Source of the DNA: Diphasiastrum complanatum | Lineage: Eukaryota; Streptophyta; Lycopodiopsida; Lycopodiales; Lycopodiaceae | Direction of reading: 5' to 3' | DNA length: 64,000 nucleotides | NCBI GenBank assembly: GCA_029204225.1 | Contig: CM055101.1 | Location: 64,134,671 to 64,198,670, forward strand | In this document: positions 11,300 through 21,354 of the stretch, in pieces | Layout: every line of letters starts with the position of its first letter | Numbering within the stretch: position 1 is the first letter of the stretch | Translations under genes and position numbers: made by a program | Notes under the pieces: generated by a model | The model's database searches: none | Seen by the model: the letters and a program-made list of their open reading frames with translations, nothing else | Told to the model about the DNA's origin: nothing

Positions 11300-13236
11300 T
11301 CATCTTTCGTCCCAGGGCTTCGAACACTTGAAGCGGAGCTTACTTCCGTAGTTTAGTGGCCCCAGGTACTCTCGTATCTTTTAGATGAATCCCATCTCTT
11401 GCCAGTCTTCTACCATGGTGACGTATCGTGATGACATGAAGGCCGCTCTGCAGTATAGTCGGGCCATCATCTCATGATCTTCCTCTAATTGGAGGGTTAC
11501 GTTGGAATTGATCCTAATCGGATCCAGACCACGATCCCAGAAACATTCTTGCTACATTAGAAAGGCCATGGATCGGCAATATTTGGCACTTTCTTGCACG
11601 CATAGATCGACACTTGTCTTGTATTTGTGCCCGAAGTCTAGCAAATGTAGCCTCAAGTCATCCGGGGAGATTCTCTCTGAAATTCCCAGAATCACTGGCC
11701 AGTTCACCACCTCAACCCGTGGCTTTTCTGCTAGCCATGGATTTCTTCATTTGAGCGGCATGTAGAATGGATCAATTCGCTTCCACGTCAGTGCCCTCAG
11801 GTACTCTTGCAACCGTCTGCTATCCTTTAAGACCTTGCTCCGCCATTCCGGTTGCAGTTGTAGTGCCGCAATGATCTCAGTCCCGGTGGAGTATTGGCTC
11901 TGATCTATCTCCTCTTTGCCTCCCCTCATGTTGGGAGGGTATTTCCTTTTGAATTTTGATTCTTTGGTATCAGCCATCTTGTCCCTTGGCCTGGTATCTT
12001 TTTCCTTTGCCCGTTCGCTCGTTGACGGCTCAGCTACACCCGTGTCATGTCTGGGCAAGAATCTTCTCGACTCCAATGGATCTGCCAGGAAGTCGCCATC
12101 ACCCCCAATGTCAGTGTTAACTTCTAGAAGGTCAGGGATGGAGTGATCTAGAGAGGGATGTGCAGGAATGATAGGTTTAGGAGGAGGTGGGTTTAACAAA
12201 TTATATGCTGCACCAGGGGAGCGGAGTTGTTGAAGGAACTCATCTCGTCGGGCTTTGTATGTGTCAGCTGGACCTTTTGATGGGCCCATTATTCTGCTAG
12301 GAAGTGGTGGAGAGAGGGAAGATGATGAAACAGGGTAAGTTGGAATGAATGTTTCGAAAAAATCAAAAGCGGAATAAGATGAGGGATAAAAAGTGGGAGG
12401 GGGAAGAGAAAAAGCTCCAAAAGCAGCTTCGGCTCTCTGGCTACCCGATCCCGAGCTACCATCTGATGGTCGGATTTGCCCGTCCTTATTGTCTGCTCCG
12501 TCATCTCCATCATCGTCCCGTGGTTTCTTTGAATGAGCATCTGCTTGGGCCTTGCACGCCGTGTCCCACAACTAGTTCACCTTGTCCAAGACTTGTTGCA
12601 GGGCCTTTGTTGTATCTTCTAGCTGCTTCTGGGACTCCATGATGATCTTTTCCTGCTTGGCCACAATATTTTTGAAATTCCTTTTCTCGACTTCCCGTTC
12701 TCGGATTAGCCGCACATACTTCTCCATCCGGATGATGGGTGGGGTGGTGATTTCGTTTGGTGGCATGACGTGGGTTGTGCCCATGTCCGCTGTAGCTGAT
12801 GATGTAGCTGTTCCATCACCTCCCTCGATGGTGTGTAAGGGTGAGGAGTGTGTCGGAGAGGCTGCATTTGAGCTTCCATCATCAAAAGATGAATCTTCTG
12901 ATGATGTTCCAGCGGATGATTTTCTTTTGACCTGAAGCTTCCTATGTATGCGTTGTTGCCTTGTGTCTGGCAACTAGGCCTTGGAGGTATCGGCCTGTTG
13001 AGCTTCCAAGGATGCTGCTGCTTGTGGATCTGGTTGTGGGCTTTGTGGCTTGTGTACTGGTGGAAGAATACTGGTGTTCACCCTTTTGGGTGGAAGATCT
13101 GATGGTGAAGTAGCCCGGGAGCGTGGACGCTTAGACTGTTTGGCCCCTATTGGGATGTCCCATGCTTTGTCTGTAGCTTGCAGGTGTCGCGAAAGCGAGG
13201 CGGTTCTCTTTTCGTCTTCTTCTTCTTATTCGCGAA
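11300..13236 (-). pseudogene. Element C: gag-like / extra ORF, best preserved copy
   Basis: A single minus-strand frame runs from an ATG at 13236 to about 11390 (about 615 codons), broken only by in-frame stops (near codon 5, about 12975, 12572, 11748 and 11580). The N-terminus is Ser/Pro/Asp-rich with basic patches (KRPRSRATSPSDLPPKR). A short coiled coil lies at about 12590-12720. The middle is acidic and Pro/Ser-rich, and the conserved C-terminal domain holds a QPEW block at about 11845. Near 11430 is MARLYCRAAFMSS, matching the ARLYFYAA signature of A. Few indels suggest it is younger than A and B. The copia LTR at 13275-13975 abuts its 5' end. Function unknown; capsid-like Gag or an env-position extra ORF are the two readings. 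Confidence 0.6.
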
Positions 13237-13274
13237 CCATTTTGTATCTTTGAATTTTCTTTTGCACGGAAGTT

Positions 13275-13975
13275 GTTTGCAGAATCCTAGACACTCGACT
13301 ACACATTACATAACATATTTTATTTAGCAATCAAGGCACACAACACAAGACAAGGAGATACACGAGAATAGAGTGACTGTATTATCAGTATAATTTGGAG
13401 CGAGATCGTCAGTGTCTCGCTCATTGGCGGAGTGACACTCTGCTCTTTCGTTGTGTTCTGCTCGTTGGCAGACTTTCATGCACAGCTATGGTTTCTAGTA
13501 TTTTTTCTGCTCTACTTGCTACCTCTCTCTCTCTGTCTCTTATAGATCTCTGTATTCAGATTCTTTTGGTTATGATCTAGAGAGGATCATTTTTACCTCC
13601 ACTGTGTGGAGTTTTTAAGATAGCTAAAATGTAGAATCACAAGACTAGTTAATGCTAATCAACTAGTTAGCTAGTCTTCGTCGTTACCATTTGTTTCAGT
13701 TGGGCATGAAGCCTATTGAGCTGCCAGCTGGCAGCGCAAAATATTCTTCTTCGTTTGTTTTGTAATCTCCCGTTTGCTTTCGTTCTTTTCGTTTCTTTCA
13801 TTTTTGCACCCCTTTGCGGTTTGCGGTCTTGGAGGTGTGTTTACAATTCACGAATGATTCGCGACTCGTTCGTGCTTCGAGTCAAAGACACGTTGATTGT
13901 CGTGAATTGTTCTCATTTGACCTTCGTTTTTTGTTTGTACTGCGACAAAGTTGCAAGAGTTCACCATTTCTGACA
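13275..13975 (-). repeat. 3' LTR of minus-strand copia element
   Basis: On the minus strand a purine tract (AAGAGGGAG) is followed by TGTCAGAAATGG. The far end is near TTCTGCAAACA. An AATAAA lies about 45 bp before that end. It follows directly after the RNase H end of the copia pol. The inner boundary is firm and the outer one approximate. Confidence 0.6.
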
Positions 13976-14720
13976 CTCCCTCTTGAACCTTGCAGCTTTG
14001 TACGTTTAATCTGATTGCCCTTCTTTGCTTGGCAAAGAGTGGCTTGTCAAGCAGTTTCATGAGCAAATCTGCAATCATATTTTCAAATTCTATATACTGA
14101 ACCTGGAGCTCTCCTTTCGAGATCAAATCTCAAACGTGATGGTACTTCAGAGGTATGTGCTTTGTCTTGGAATGGAAGATGGAATCCTGGGACAGATAGA
14201 TGGCACTCTGAGAGTCCATCATCATCATGCTTGGCCCTCTTTGTGGTATCCTGATTGCCTCCAACATCATCTGCAGCCACACTACCTCATCGACCTTTGA
14301 AGCTATGACATATTCAACTTCGCAAGAGGATTGAGCCACCAAGGTTTGCTTTTTTGCATATCCAGCTGATTGCAGTTCCGTACGCTATTGTACATCCTCC
14401 AGTAATGGACTTGCTGTCATCTTTGTAGCTCGCCAGCTCGCATCACTATAGTGATGCAGCTCGAATCTTTTTTTCATTTTCAGCTTTGTAGGTTAATCCC
14501 ACATTCTGGGTACTTTTCAGATACTGTAGGATTCGTTTGGCCGTTTGCCAATATGCCATACCAGGATTTGAAGAGAATTGGCTCAATGCATATACAGAAA
14601 AAGCCAAATCGGGTCTGGTACAAATTGTCAAGTACATCAAACTACCGATTAAGTTCTGGTAGGGTATACCAGCCATCTTCTATTCTTCCTCTTTCGTTTT
14701 TAGGCAATCCTAATTCGTGA
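13976..14720 (-). pseudogene. Copia RNase H domain (minus-strand element)
   Basis: This is the C-terminal pol module that degrades the RNA strand during reverse transcription. Visible motifs, in order: YQNLIGSLMYLTICTRPD at about 14660 (the RT-RNase H connection), CDASW at about 14440, SSCEVEYV at about 14320, DSQSAIYLSQDS at about 14200, and the terminal segment IADLLMKLLDKPLF at about 14050. The acidic catalytic pattern D/E/D is still present. Stops and frameshifts at about 14345, 14445 and 14130 break it. It ends at the polypurine tract next to the LTR. Confidence 0.8.
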
Positions 14721-15762
14721 GCCTGGCTCCAACTATCATTGGTGTGGCTTTTTCTTTGCATTCCATCATGTGGTACTACTTCAGCACTTTTCTGGCATAC
14801 TCTGATTGACTCAAGTGCATTTTGCCCTTTGTTCAATCTCTTCTGATCTCCAGCCCTAGGCATTTTGTTGCTTCTCCAAGGTCTGTGATTTGGTAGCTTT
14901 CAGAAATCTGACTCTTCGTGTCTTTGATCAACATCAAGGAATTTTCTATCATCAGCAAATCATCCATGAAAATGGTCAATATCACAAAATCCTTTCCTAC
15001 TCTTTTAATGTAGACATTACAGTCTGGTTGAGTAGGATTGAACTCTAGAGATTTCAGAAGACCATCAAGATTTTTATACAAGGCTCATGATGCATGTTTC
15101 AAACCGCAGATGCATCTCTTTAATCGACAGACATACTGTCTATTGTCGGGGTCTTCATAGCCTTCAGGTTGCTTCATGAAGATTTCCTCCTCTAGATCTT
15201 CGTGGAGAAAGACTGTTTTCACGTCAATCTGGTGAATTTCCATATTGTATTGTGTGGCATATGCAAGGAGTAGCCTTATGCTTGTCATCTTCACCATGGA
15301 CAAATATGTGTCGAAATAGTCAACACCATATCTCTGCGTGTAACCCTTTGCGATAAGTCTTGCTTTGTAGTGGCCAATAGGGCCCTCTAATTTTAGCTTT
15401 TTCTTGTACACCCTCTTGCAGACGACTATTTTTTTGTTTTCTGATAGTGGCTCTAATGTCCATGTCTCATTTCACCTCATCGACTCGATCTCCTCTGACA
15501 TTGCCTGCTTTCAAAATTCTCCCTCTAGACTCTGGATAGCTTCTTGGTATGTTGCTGGCTCTTTTGTGAAGCTGCAGTACTCAAACTGCGTGTCTTTGCT
15601 CCATTGAAGATTGTCAGAGTAGCAGTCTGGAGGTCTTCTTTGTCTCATTGACCTTCGAGGTTCGTTTCGTTGCTGCTCGAACATTTCTTGTTCGTGGGAT
15701 CGATCCTCTGCCTCCTACTGCTCTGGAGTCTGAGGCTCTGCATTCTGATTTGATGTATGCCC
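14721..15762 (-). pseudogene. Copia reverse transcriptase domain (minus-strand element)
   Basis: RNA-dependent DNA polymerase of a Ty1/copia element. Motifs: KARLIAKGYTQRYGVDYFDT at about 15360, IHQIDVKTVFLHEDLEEEIF at about 15220, LKRCICGLKHAS at about 15090, and the polymerase centre FMDDLLMIENS at about 14965. That centre has Phe-Met in place of the usual Tyr-Val before the two aspartates. A stop interrupts the frame at about 15082, and the integrase-RT linker (15412-15762) has further stops. The strand and frame order match the integrase upstream. Confidence 0.8.
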
Positions 15763-16740
15763 TCAATCTCCCTCTTGAATGGGCAGCAGTGTGAAGATCT
15801 CATGGCCTCTTTCATCTTTTAGTCCAAGGAATGTGGACTCATCGAACTTCACATCTCTGTTCGAAACAACCTTCTTCGTGGTTGGGTTGTAGAGCCTGTA
15901 CACATGTGTTCCATTCGAGTAGCCAACCATGATTGTTTGTTCAGATTTGTCATCGAGCTTGATTCTCTTTTCTTTTGTAATGTGCTTGTATGCTGCACAT
16001 CCAAACACTCGTACGTATGACAGATCAAGCTTTCTGCCTGTCGAAATTTTGTATGGTGTTTTGTTTTCCAGTGTTGTCATTGTAGATCTGTTCTGTAGGT
16101 GTACAGCTGCAACTATTGCCTCAGCCCAAAATTGACCTGGCAGTTGAGCCTGTGCCATCATGCATATGGCTCCTTCGACTAGCGTTTTATTCCTTCTTTC
16201 TACCACACCGTTGTATTCTGGTGTGTATGCAGGAGTGAACTGGTGTTCTATCCCCTGTTCTTCGTAGAATCTTGAGAATTCTGTGCTTTTGTATTCACCT
16301 CCATTGTCGAATCTAAGGATCTGTATCTTTTTTGAGGTGTGTCGCTCTACGAATGCCATGAACTTCTTGAAGGAATCAAACACTTCGAATTTCTTCTTCA
16401 AGTAGTAGATCATGGTCATCCGGTTGTAACCATCTATGAATGTCAAAAAGTATCTCAAACCTAAGAGCGAATCCATCTTCATCGGTCCACAGACATCAGA
16501 ATGGACGAGCTCAAGAATCTCCTTGGCTCTTCTTCCCTCATGCGTGAATGGATTTTGATGTTGCTTGTCTTTCTAACAAGCTTCGCAAAACTCAGTTTCG
16601 GGCTTTGAAACCTTGAGACCTGTGACTATGTCTTTTCTGCTCATGTCGTACAGGCTCTACATGTTCAGATGATACATTCTCCTATGCTAGAGCTGATCTT
16701 CATTTTTTGAAGCATTCAATATGCTATCAGAGTTGCTGAT
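15763..16740 (-). pseudogene. Copia integrase domain (minus-strand element)
   Basis: Catalytic integrase core that would join element cDNA to host DNA. The frame from 16482 to 15763 (239 codons) is intact. It includes FLTFIDGYNRMTMIYYLKKK, RFDNGGEYKSTEF (second acidic residue), and YTPEYNGVVERRNKTLVEGA (catalytic Glu), which together give D-D-35-E spacing. The C-terminal region VFGCAAYKH and RDVKFDEST is also typical of copia integrases. The upstream zinc-binding part (16500-16740) carries stops. This is the best-preserved piece of this element. Confidence 0.85.
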
Positions 16741-17150
16741 TATTTGGCCTGGTAGAGATTTCCTTCTCTGCATCCGATCGTCAGCAACTTGTTTGTCGTC
16801 TTCTCGATCATGTGGCATGTGTTGTCGTCGAACAAAACTCGAATGCCTAGATCTGACATCTTGGAGACAGATAGCAGATCTTTTCTAAGTGAGGGCACAT
16901 AGAGTGCTCCTGGCAACTCTGCTTGGACTAACAGTGTTCGTAGTTGTGGAGTGCCGATGCCTTTGACATCATGTCTGCTTCCAACCCCTAGAATCACTGC
17001 TCTATTGTCTTCGAGTTCGCGAAAGTCGATCAAGACCACCTTGTTGCAGGTTATGTGTGATGTTTTTGAATCAATGACTACATCGTAGTCGTGTTCAGTG
17101 TAGCTGGTTGAAGATTCGTCGAGTACGTGAAAGCTTTGTCACCTCTTTCA
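16741..17150 (-). pseudogene. Copia protease and pre-integrase region (minus-strand element)
   Basis: The frame carries VVIDSKTSHITC at about 17070, where an active copia protease has DSGAxxHM, so the Gly after the catalytic Asp-Ser is replaced. LYVPSLRKDLLSVSKMSDLG at about 16880 is the typical segment after the protease. It sits between the Gag zinc knuckle and integrase in the expected order. Confidence 0.7.
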
Positions 17151-17155
17151 ACATC

Positions 17156-17880
17156 CTATGATGATTCTGCAACGTTTTCCTTTTCAGCTTTGTTTTTTCT
17201 TTTTGGGTTGAATCTGCAATCGTATGCAGAATGCCCTTTCTTCTTGTAGTGCATGCAAGGTATTGCTAGATTAAAGTAGCATTTGTTGGCCGTATGGCCT
17301 GGTTTGTGGCAGTGATCACTGGAAGAAGATTGCTGATTCGAGGACTTCATCTTCTCGAATCTTGGCTTGTTCTTGTTCTTGTTCTTCTTCTTTCCTTTCG
17401 TGAAGAGAGCCTTCTCTTGATCACTGCTTCCCTCTCCTTCGTCTCTCATCAGCGACAAGACTGATTGCTTTGTCGAATGTCATATCTGGTAGACTCAGTA
17501 TGAGCATTCTCAACAGCTGATAGGACGTCGGTAGAGATTTCATGAAGTACATCAGCTACTGTAGTGTTGGGACCTAGTGCTCCTGTCCTGATGCAGCGAG
17601 TTGAGCGAAGATCGTTCTGATCTTCTCAACGTGTTGTTCCAACTGGTTGCCATCCCACCGTACGGATTGCAGTTGATTGTGAAGGTGCATGACTGAAGCT
17701 GTAGTCCTCACTTCATACTTCTGCTTCAATCTTTTCCATGCTGCATGGTTGCTTTTATAGTCTTCAATCTGCATGAGTAGATCTTCATTTATGGATGAAA
17801 CGATGATCGACCTTGCATGCTCATCTTTTCTAATCCATTCAGCTCTCCTCGGATCTCCCTCTGGAGGCTGCACCTATGAG
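17156..17880 (-). pseudogene. Copia gag, 5'-truncated (minus-strand element)
   Basis: A UBN2-type Gag segment is present (NHAAWKRLKQKYEVRTTASV at about 17740, LQSVRWDGNQLEQHVEKIRT at about 17650). Two zinc-knuckle-like clusters follow: CHKPGHTANKCYF at about 17300 and CMHYKKKGHSAYDC at about 17230. The second has the CCHC spacing. The N-terminal start of Gag (the NGxNYxxW block) is missing; homology stops at about 17880 after an in-frame stop. No 5' LTR or PBS was seen, so the element is 5'-truncated. Confidence 0.75.
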
Positions 17881-17883
17881 AGC

Positions 17884-18041
17884 TCAGATGCATGAGAACC
17901 CAGTGAAATTTTCTATAGATACGTGGTATCCAAGAGCCATCAGAGTCTTTTTCATTACAAACGAAAAGTGAGACAATATTGCTTCATGGTCTGCGGCTTC
18001 CGAAAGCCATTGCAAAGCTAAAAGAAGATGAACAGCAGAAT
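17884..18041 (-). other. Candidate exon of unidentified gene
   Basis: On the minus strand a good acceptor (TTTTGTTTCAG) leads into a 52-codon open frame ending in TGA at 17884. It contains LALQWLSEAADHEAILSHFS. The composition looks protein-like but I recognise no family. It abuts the truncated copia gag. It could be a captured host exon or part of the fragment at 18319-19000. The remaining bases to 18318 hold nothing recognisable. Confidence 0.3.
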
Positions 18042-18318
18042 CTGAAACAAAATGTAGTTGAATCCATATGAAAATAAATAACCAAATTTGTAATAAATGT
18101 TGGCGGTCTTTCGTAAATCATATATGTTACTCTAACTATGGTTAGATCAAAATAGACTTAGTTTAACCGCAAGTGTTAAGTCCTAGGCACTCAAGAAACT
18201 CACGGGCAGCAATTACGGTCCAATCACAAATTAGGACCCTGCCCGGTGGGAGTTTTGAATTGTATAAAAATATGACCGGAACAAAAAAGAAATCGACCGG
18301 CAACAACGTTACAGTCTT

Positions 18319-19000
18319 TCACAGGTGTAAATATATAAGTAGGCCAAGTGTACGTCGAATAGCTGAAAAGTCAAAAACAACATCTTGACAAAAGGCCCTT
18401 TTGGTGCTCAAAACTCCTCTAATGAATTCAAATTCCAAAGAATTCTCACCAAGTCCTCTCAATTTAGTGCTTGAAATATTATCGAGACTTTCTTTTTCAA
18501 CTGAAGAAGTTGATGACCCATCTTCCTCATTAGAGTCTATTGGCAAATTCTCATCCGAATTGGCATCCAATGTTGAGAGAAAATTTTGTAATGTGGCTTT
18601 GCTACGTTGAAGCCGAGTCGAAGATGATGGTTGTGCACTTAATCCAAGACATTCTTGAAAAATAGATATTGTTGACTTTTGTAAATGGCTCGTCATTGTG
18701 AACTCGAAATTAAATACAAGTACATCCACATCTTGGAGATTTACATTATCGACTCTTGGCTGATTCTTTGTTGAACGCTTCCGCTTGTCTTTTGGATCTA
18801 ATTGAACATTTCTAGCTCGTACCTTCCCAAAAAAGCGTTTGTTGAAATGGTATGTATCCAATGCACACGTACAATTATCCGGTTGCTCTGAATGAAGTCA
18901 ATTACTTTAGCAATCAAAATGAATGATTTTTGCTATTTTTTGAAGCTAGAAGTGCAATGAGACTACTGACCTTTATTTCATCGAGTTTACCAGACAATTT
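18319..19000 (-). pseudogene. Gene-like fragment with possible BAH/Tudor-like reader module, copy 1
   Basis: The minus frame reads LIALLASKNSKNHSF at about 18980, VRVHW at about 18865, and HFNKRFFGKVRARNVQLDPK. This pattern resembles chromatin-reader modules of the FWxGKV...VHWYHT type, a weak match by eye only. A Ser/Asp/Glu-rich tail (LPIDSNEEDGSSTSSVEKES) follows. Stops lie near 18930. A diverged inverted copy lies at 26633-27299. Product unknown; it could be a transposon-captured gene fragment. Confidence 0.35.
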
Positions 19001-19128
19001 AGTCTTTACAGCATTTATAGTTTGTCAACTTTTTCTAGGACCCAAATAAATCTCACGTTCTGTCATTGATGAAGTTGAAAATCTAAACGGTTCCTCAAAC
19101 AAGTTTGCATCTCCCAAGCTGAGCAAAC

Positions 19129-19329
19129 TTAACTTTTGCTCTTCAAAAAATCCACCCACCAATGTCGATCAAACTCATCGAAAAATTGGTATGTTGCTTG
19201 AATGGTCGATTTCAAAAAGTTTAAAGCCAGAAATGGATCAACTGGACGTTGTTCTCTTTGAGCCTTTTGCTCTTCCATGGTATAAGTTAGATGACACAAA
19301 AATGCAAGCTTAACTTGAGAAGAGGGCAT
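19129..19329 (-). pseudogene. Short unidentified coding fragment
   Basis: A 66-codon minus-strand frame contains VKLAFLCHLTYTMEEQKAQ and FDRHWWVDFLKS. It lies upstream of the reader-like fragment on the same strand and may be an earlier exon of the same former gene. It is absent from the 26.6 kb copy. Not identified. Confidence 0.25.
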
Positions 19330-19451
19330 GCTTTGTAAGAAACAAACTCATTCAGATGGTAACTATGTCGTAGAGTTTGAAAATTGCTTTCCCCACAACA
19401 ATTTGATGCCACCAATATCATTTTCAATTTTGAACTGATGTTAACTAATAT

Positions 19452-19466
19452 CATTTATTGATGCAA
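19452..19466 (+). repeat. 15-bp target site duplication, left
   Basis: CATTTATTGATGCAA, identical to 19552-19566 on the other side of the tRNA-promoter insertion. Confidence 0.8.
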
Positions 19467-19551
19467 ACCAACGGGGTTGGCTCAGTTGGTTGGCTTGGCA
19501 TCCAAAGTTTCTTTGGTCCCAGGTTCGAGCCTCCCCTTGGAAACCAAGAAG
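19467..19551 (+). mobile_element. Miniature tRNA-promoter retroposon (SINE-head-like), 85 bp
   Basis: The insert carries an A box (TGGCTCAGTTGG, 19478-19489) and a B box (GGTTCGAGCC, 19522-19531) with the 44-nt spacing of a tRNA gene. The acceptor ends (GGGG...CCCC) fit only loosely to a cloverleaf, so it is not a working tRNA gene. Perfect 15-bp direct repeats flank it, the signature of LINE-type target-primed insertion. There is no tail beyond AAACCAAGAAG and no poly-A. It is much shorter than typical plant SINEs. Confidence 0.7.
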
Positions 19552-19566
19552 CATTTATTGATGCAA
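19552..19566 (+). repeat. 15-bp target site duplication, right
   Basis: CATTTATTGATGCAA, identical to 19452-19466. Confidence 0.8.
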
Positions 19567-20528
19567 TGCAATGTTGTGGATTATGGTAATGGTCAAGTTT
19601 GGATCATTTTGAATATTGGGATAATTGAAATACACTTTAGACTGCAAAGTGTCGTTGAATATAAGAGCTCCAACCAAATGAACTTGGATAAAATGCACTT
19701 CATTTAGATTTTTTGGCACCCTTACAAAATGTGGCAGTAGCATTTTTTTTTGGTCCATCCCATTGATTACGAGACCCAAATACTTTTGAGAAAATTCCAA
19801 ACACTTTTTGTGTTTGGCAAGCTTTGTCTTTCTATTGCTTGTTGCTCTCTATGAATTTGAAGTGACTTTGTAATGTTGTCTAAAATATCACACACAAAAA
19901 TGATTTAGTAAGTGAGAGTAAAAGAAATTCAAACTAGGTGGTTGAAAATAAATGACAAAATTTAGTATATGTCAAGTACCTTTTTCCTGAGGAATTTTTG
20001 CTTGTTCTTTGAGCACTTTCAGTTGCTCGCAGATGGTACAGACAAACATTCTAGATTTTTTTTGGGATTTTTACCAGACCAGAATCTCTCTTCCACAGTT
20101 TTACGAAATAAGAATAACATAGATAATGAACATTCTTCAACATTGCAAAATATTTATACATCATGAATATTTCGATAGCCCAATTTTGGCTCGAGGGTGT
20201 CCATAAGGTTTTTTTCCACCAAAAGATGAGCACATGGGCTAACCTCCCTCATCTCTCTTCTCTCCCTCTCTCTCTCTCACATTTGGATTGTGTGTGTGGT
20301 TAATATTAGTTTGGAGCTAGAGTTAGAATGGGTTAGTGTTAGTTTTGTGTAGAAGCAACTAAGCAAGCAACTAATCTAGTTAGATCACCTATCCTTGTTG
20401 TTCTAACCCCTTTTTGACAGGCGAAGGGCTGCTCACCACATATTTCTACACCCTACAACAATCTTGCAAAATAAGTAATTCGTTTCTAAATTTAGGATTG
20501 AAAAATTACTTGAATTTTAAACAATTGA
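19567..20528. other. No gene recognised
   Basis: AT-rich sequence without a supported frame. A short CT-rich stretch lies at 20240-20280. The junction at about 20529 is where homology to copia gag begins; the sequence just before it is unrelated to the leader at 1553-1644. Confidence 0.4.
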
Positions 20529-21354
20529 GTGAAGCTAGAGTCATTGACAAGTTCAATGGTTCTAACTTCTACATCTGGAAGTTAAAACTTAGAATGATGT
20601 GGATAGATAGAGATCTTTGGGATGTAGTAGAAGGTGCAGACCTGAAACCAGAAGATGGTGATCAAGCAAAGGCCTGGAGGATCAAAGATTAGAAGGCCTT
20701 AGCATGTATCACACTCAATCTGGCCGACTCCCAAATATCTCACGTTACCACGTGCAAAACCTCTAAGGAAGCACTGGACTTGTTATCAAGTCTCTATGAG
20801 ACTCACGATGTAACCACGAGATTACATCTTAGAAGGAAGTTCTTTACTCTTAGCATGTCTGATTCTACTGCCATTACTTCTCACATCAACAATTTCAAGT
20901 CCCTGATAGATCAGTTATCAACTGTAGGTTGTTCTATTCAAGATGATGATGTCGTTATGACCTTGCTTTCTTCTCTTCCAAATTCGTATGAACACTTTGT
21001 GGTGATGATCTCCACACAACCCGACCTCACTCTTCAAAAGGTGATCGGTCATCTTCTTCAAGAGGAAATGTGGAGAAAGACTAGCAACTTGTCCATCAAA
21101 GACAAATCCATGGCTCTATACACCAAGAAGAAAGACTATTCCAAGGGCAAGGATCAAGTGCAGCAGCAACAACAGAATCCTCACACTCAAGGTGAGCATG
21201 GTGGATCGTGCAGCTTTTCTATAGATAATGCAAAAGAGCTAATCATGACATCAAGGAGGGTCGCATCAAGATCTACAACGAGGCAAAGAAGCAGCAACAG
21301 CAGTAGCAACCAGACTCCTCCAACACGGCAAAATTCAAGGAGTCAAATACACAT
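20529..21354 (+). pseudogene. Copia element 2 gag, 5'-truncated
   Basis: It closely matches the gag at 1645-2470: KFNGSNFYIWKLKLRMMWID, LYETHDVTTRLHLRRKFFTL, and the segment to ISTQPDLTLQKVIGHLLQEE. A stop at about 20692 and frame changes at about 20770 and 21200-21350 interrupt it; the zinc knuckle (about 21220-21260) is damaged. The first 13 or so codons, the leader, the PBS and the 5' LTR are missing because homology begins at GAAGCTAGA. Confidence 0.8.

Noticed and set aside
13716-15607. Plus-strand Phe/Leu/Ser-rich frames in the minus-strand copia region
   Set aside because: Shadows of copia pol on the other strand; no independent evidence.
19467-19551. Functional tRNA gene
   Set aside because: A and B boxes are present but the acceptor and T stems do not pair properly and no clear anticodon loop is seen.
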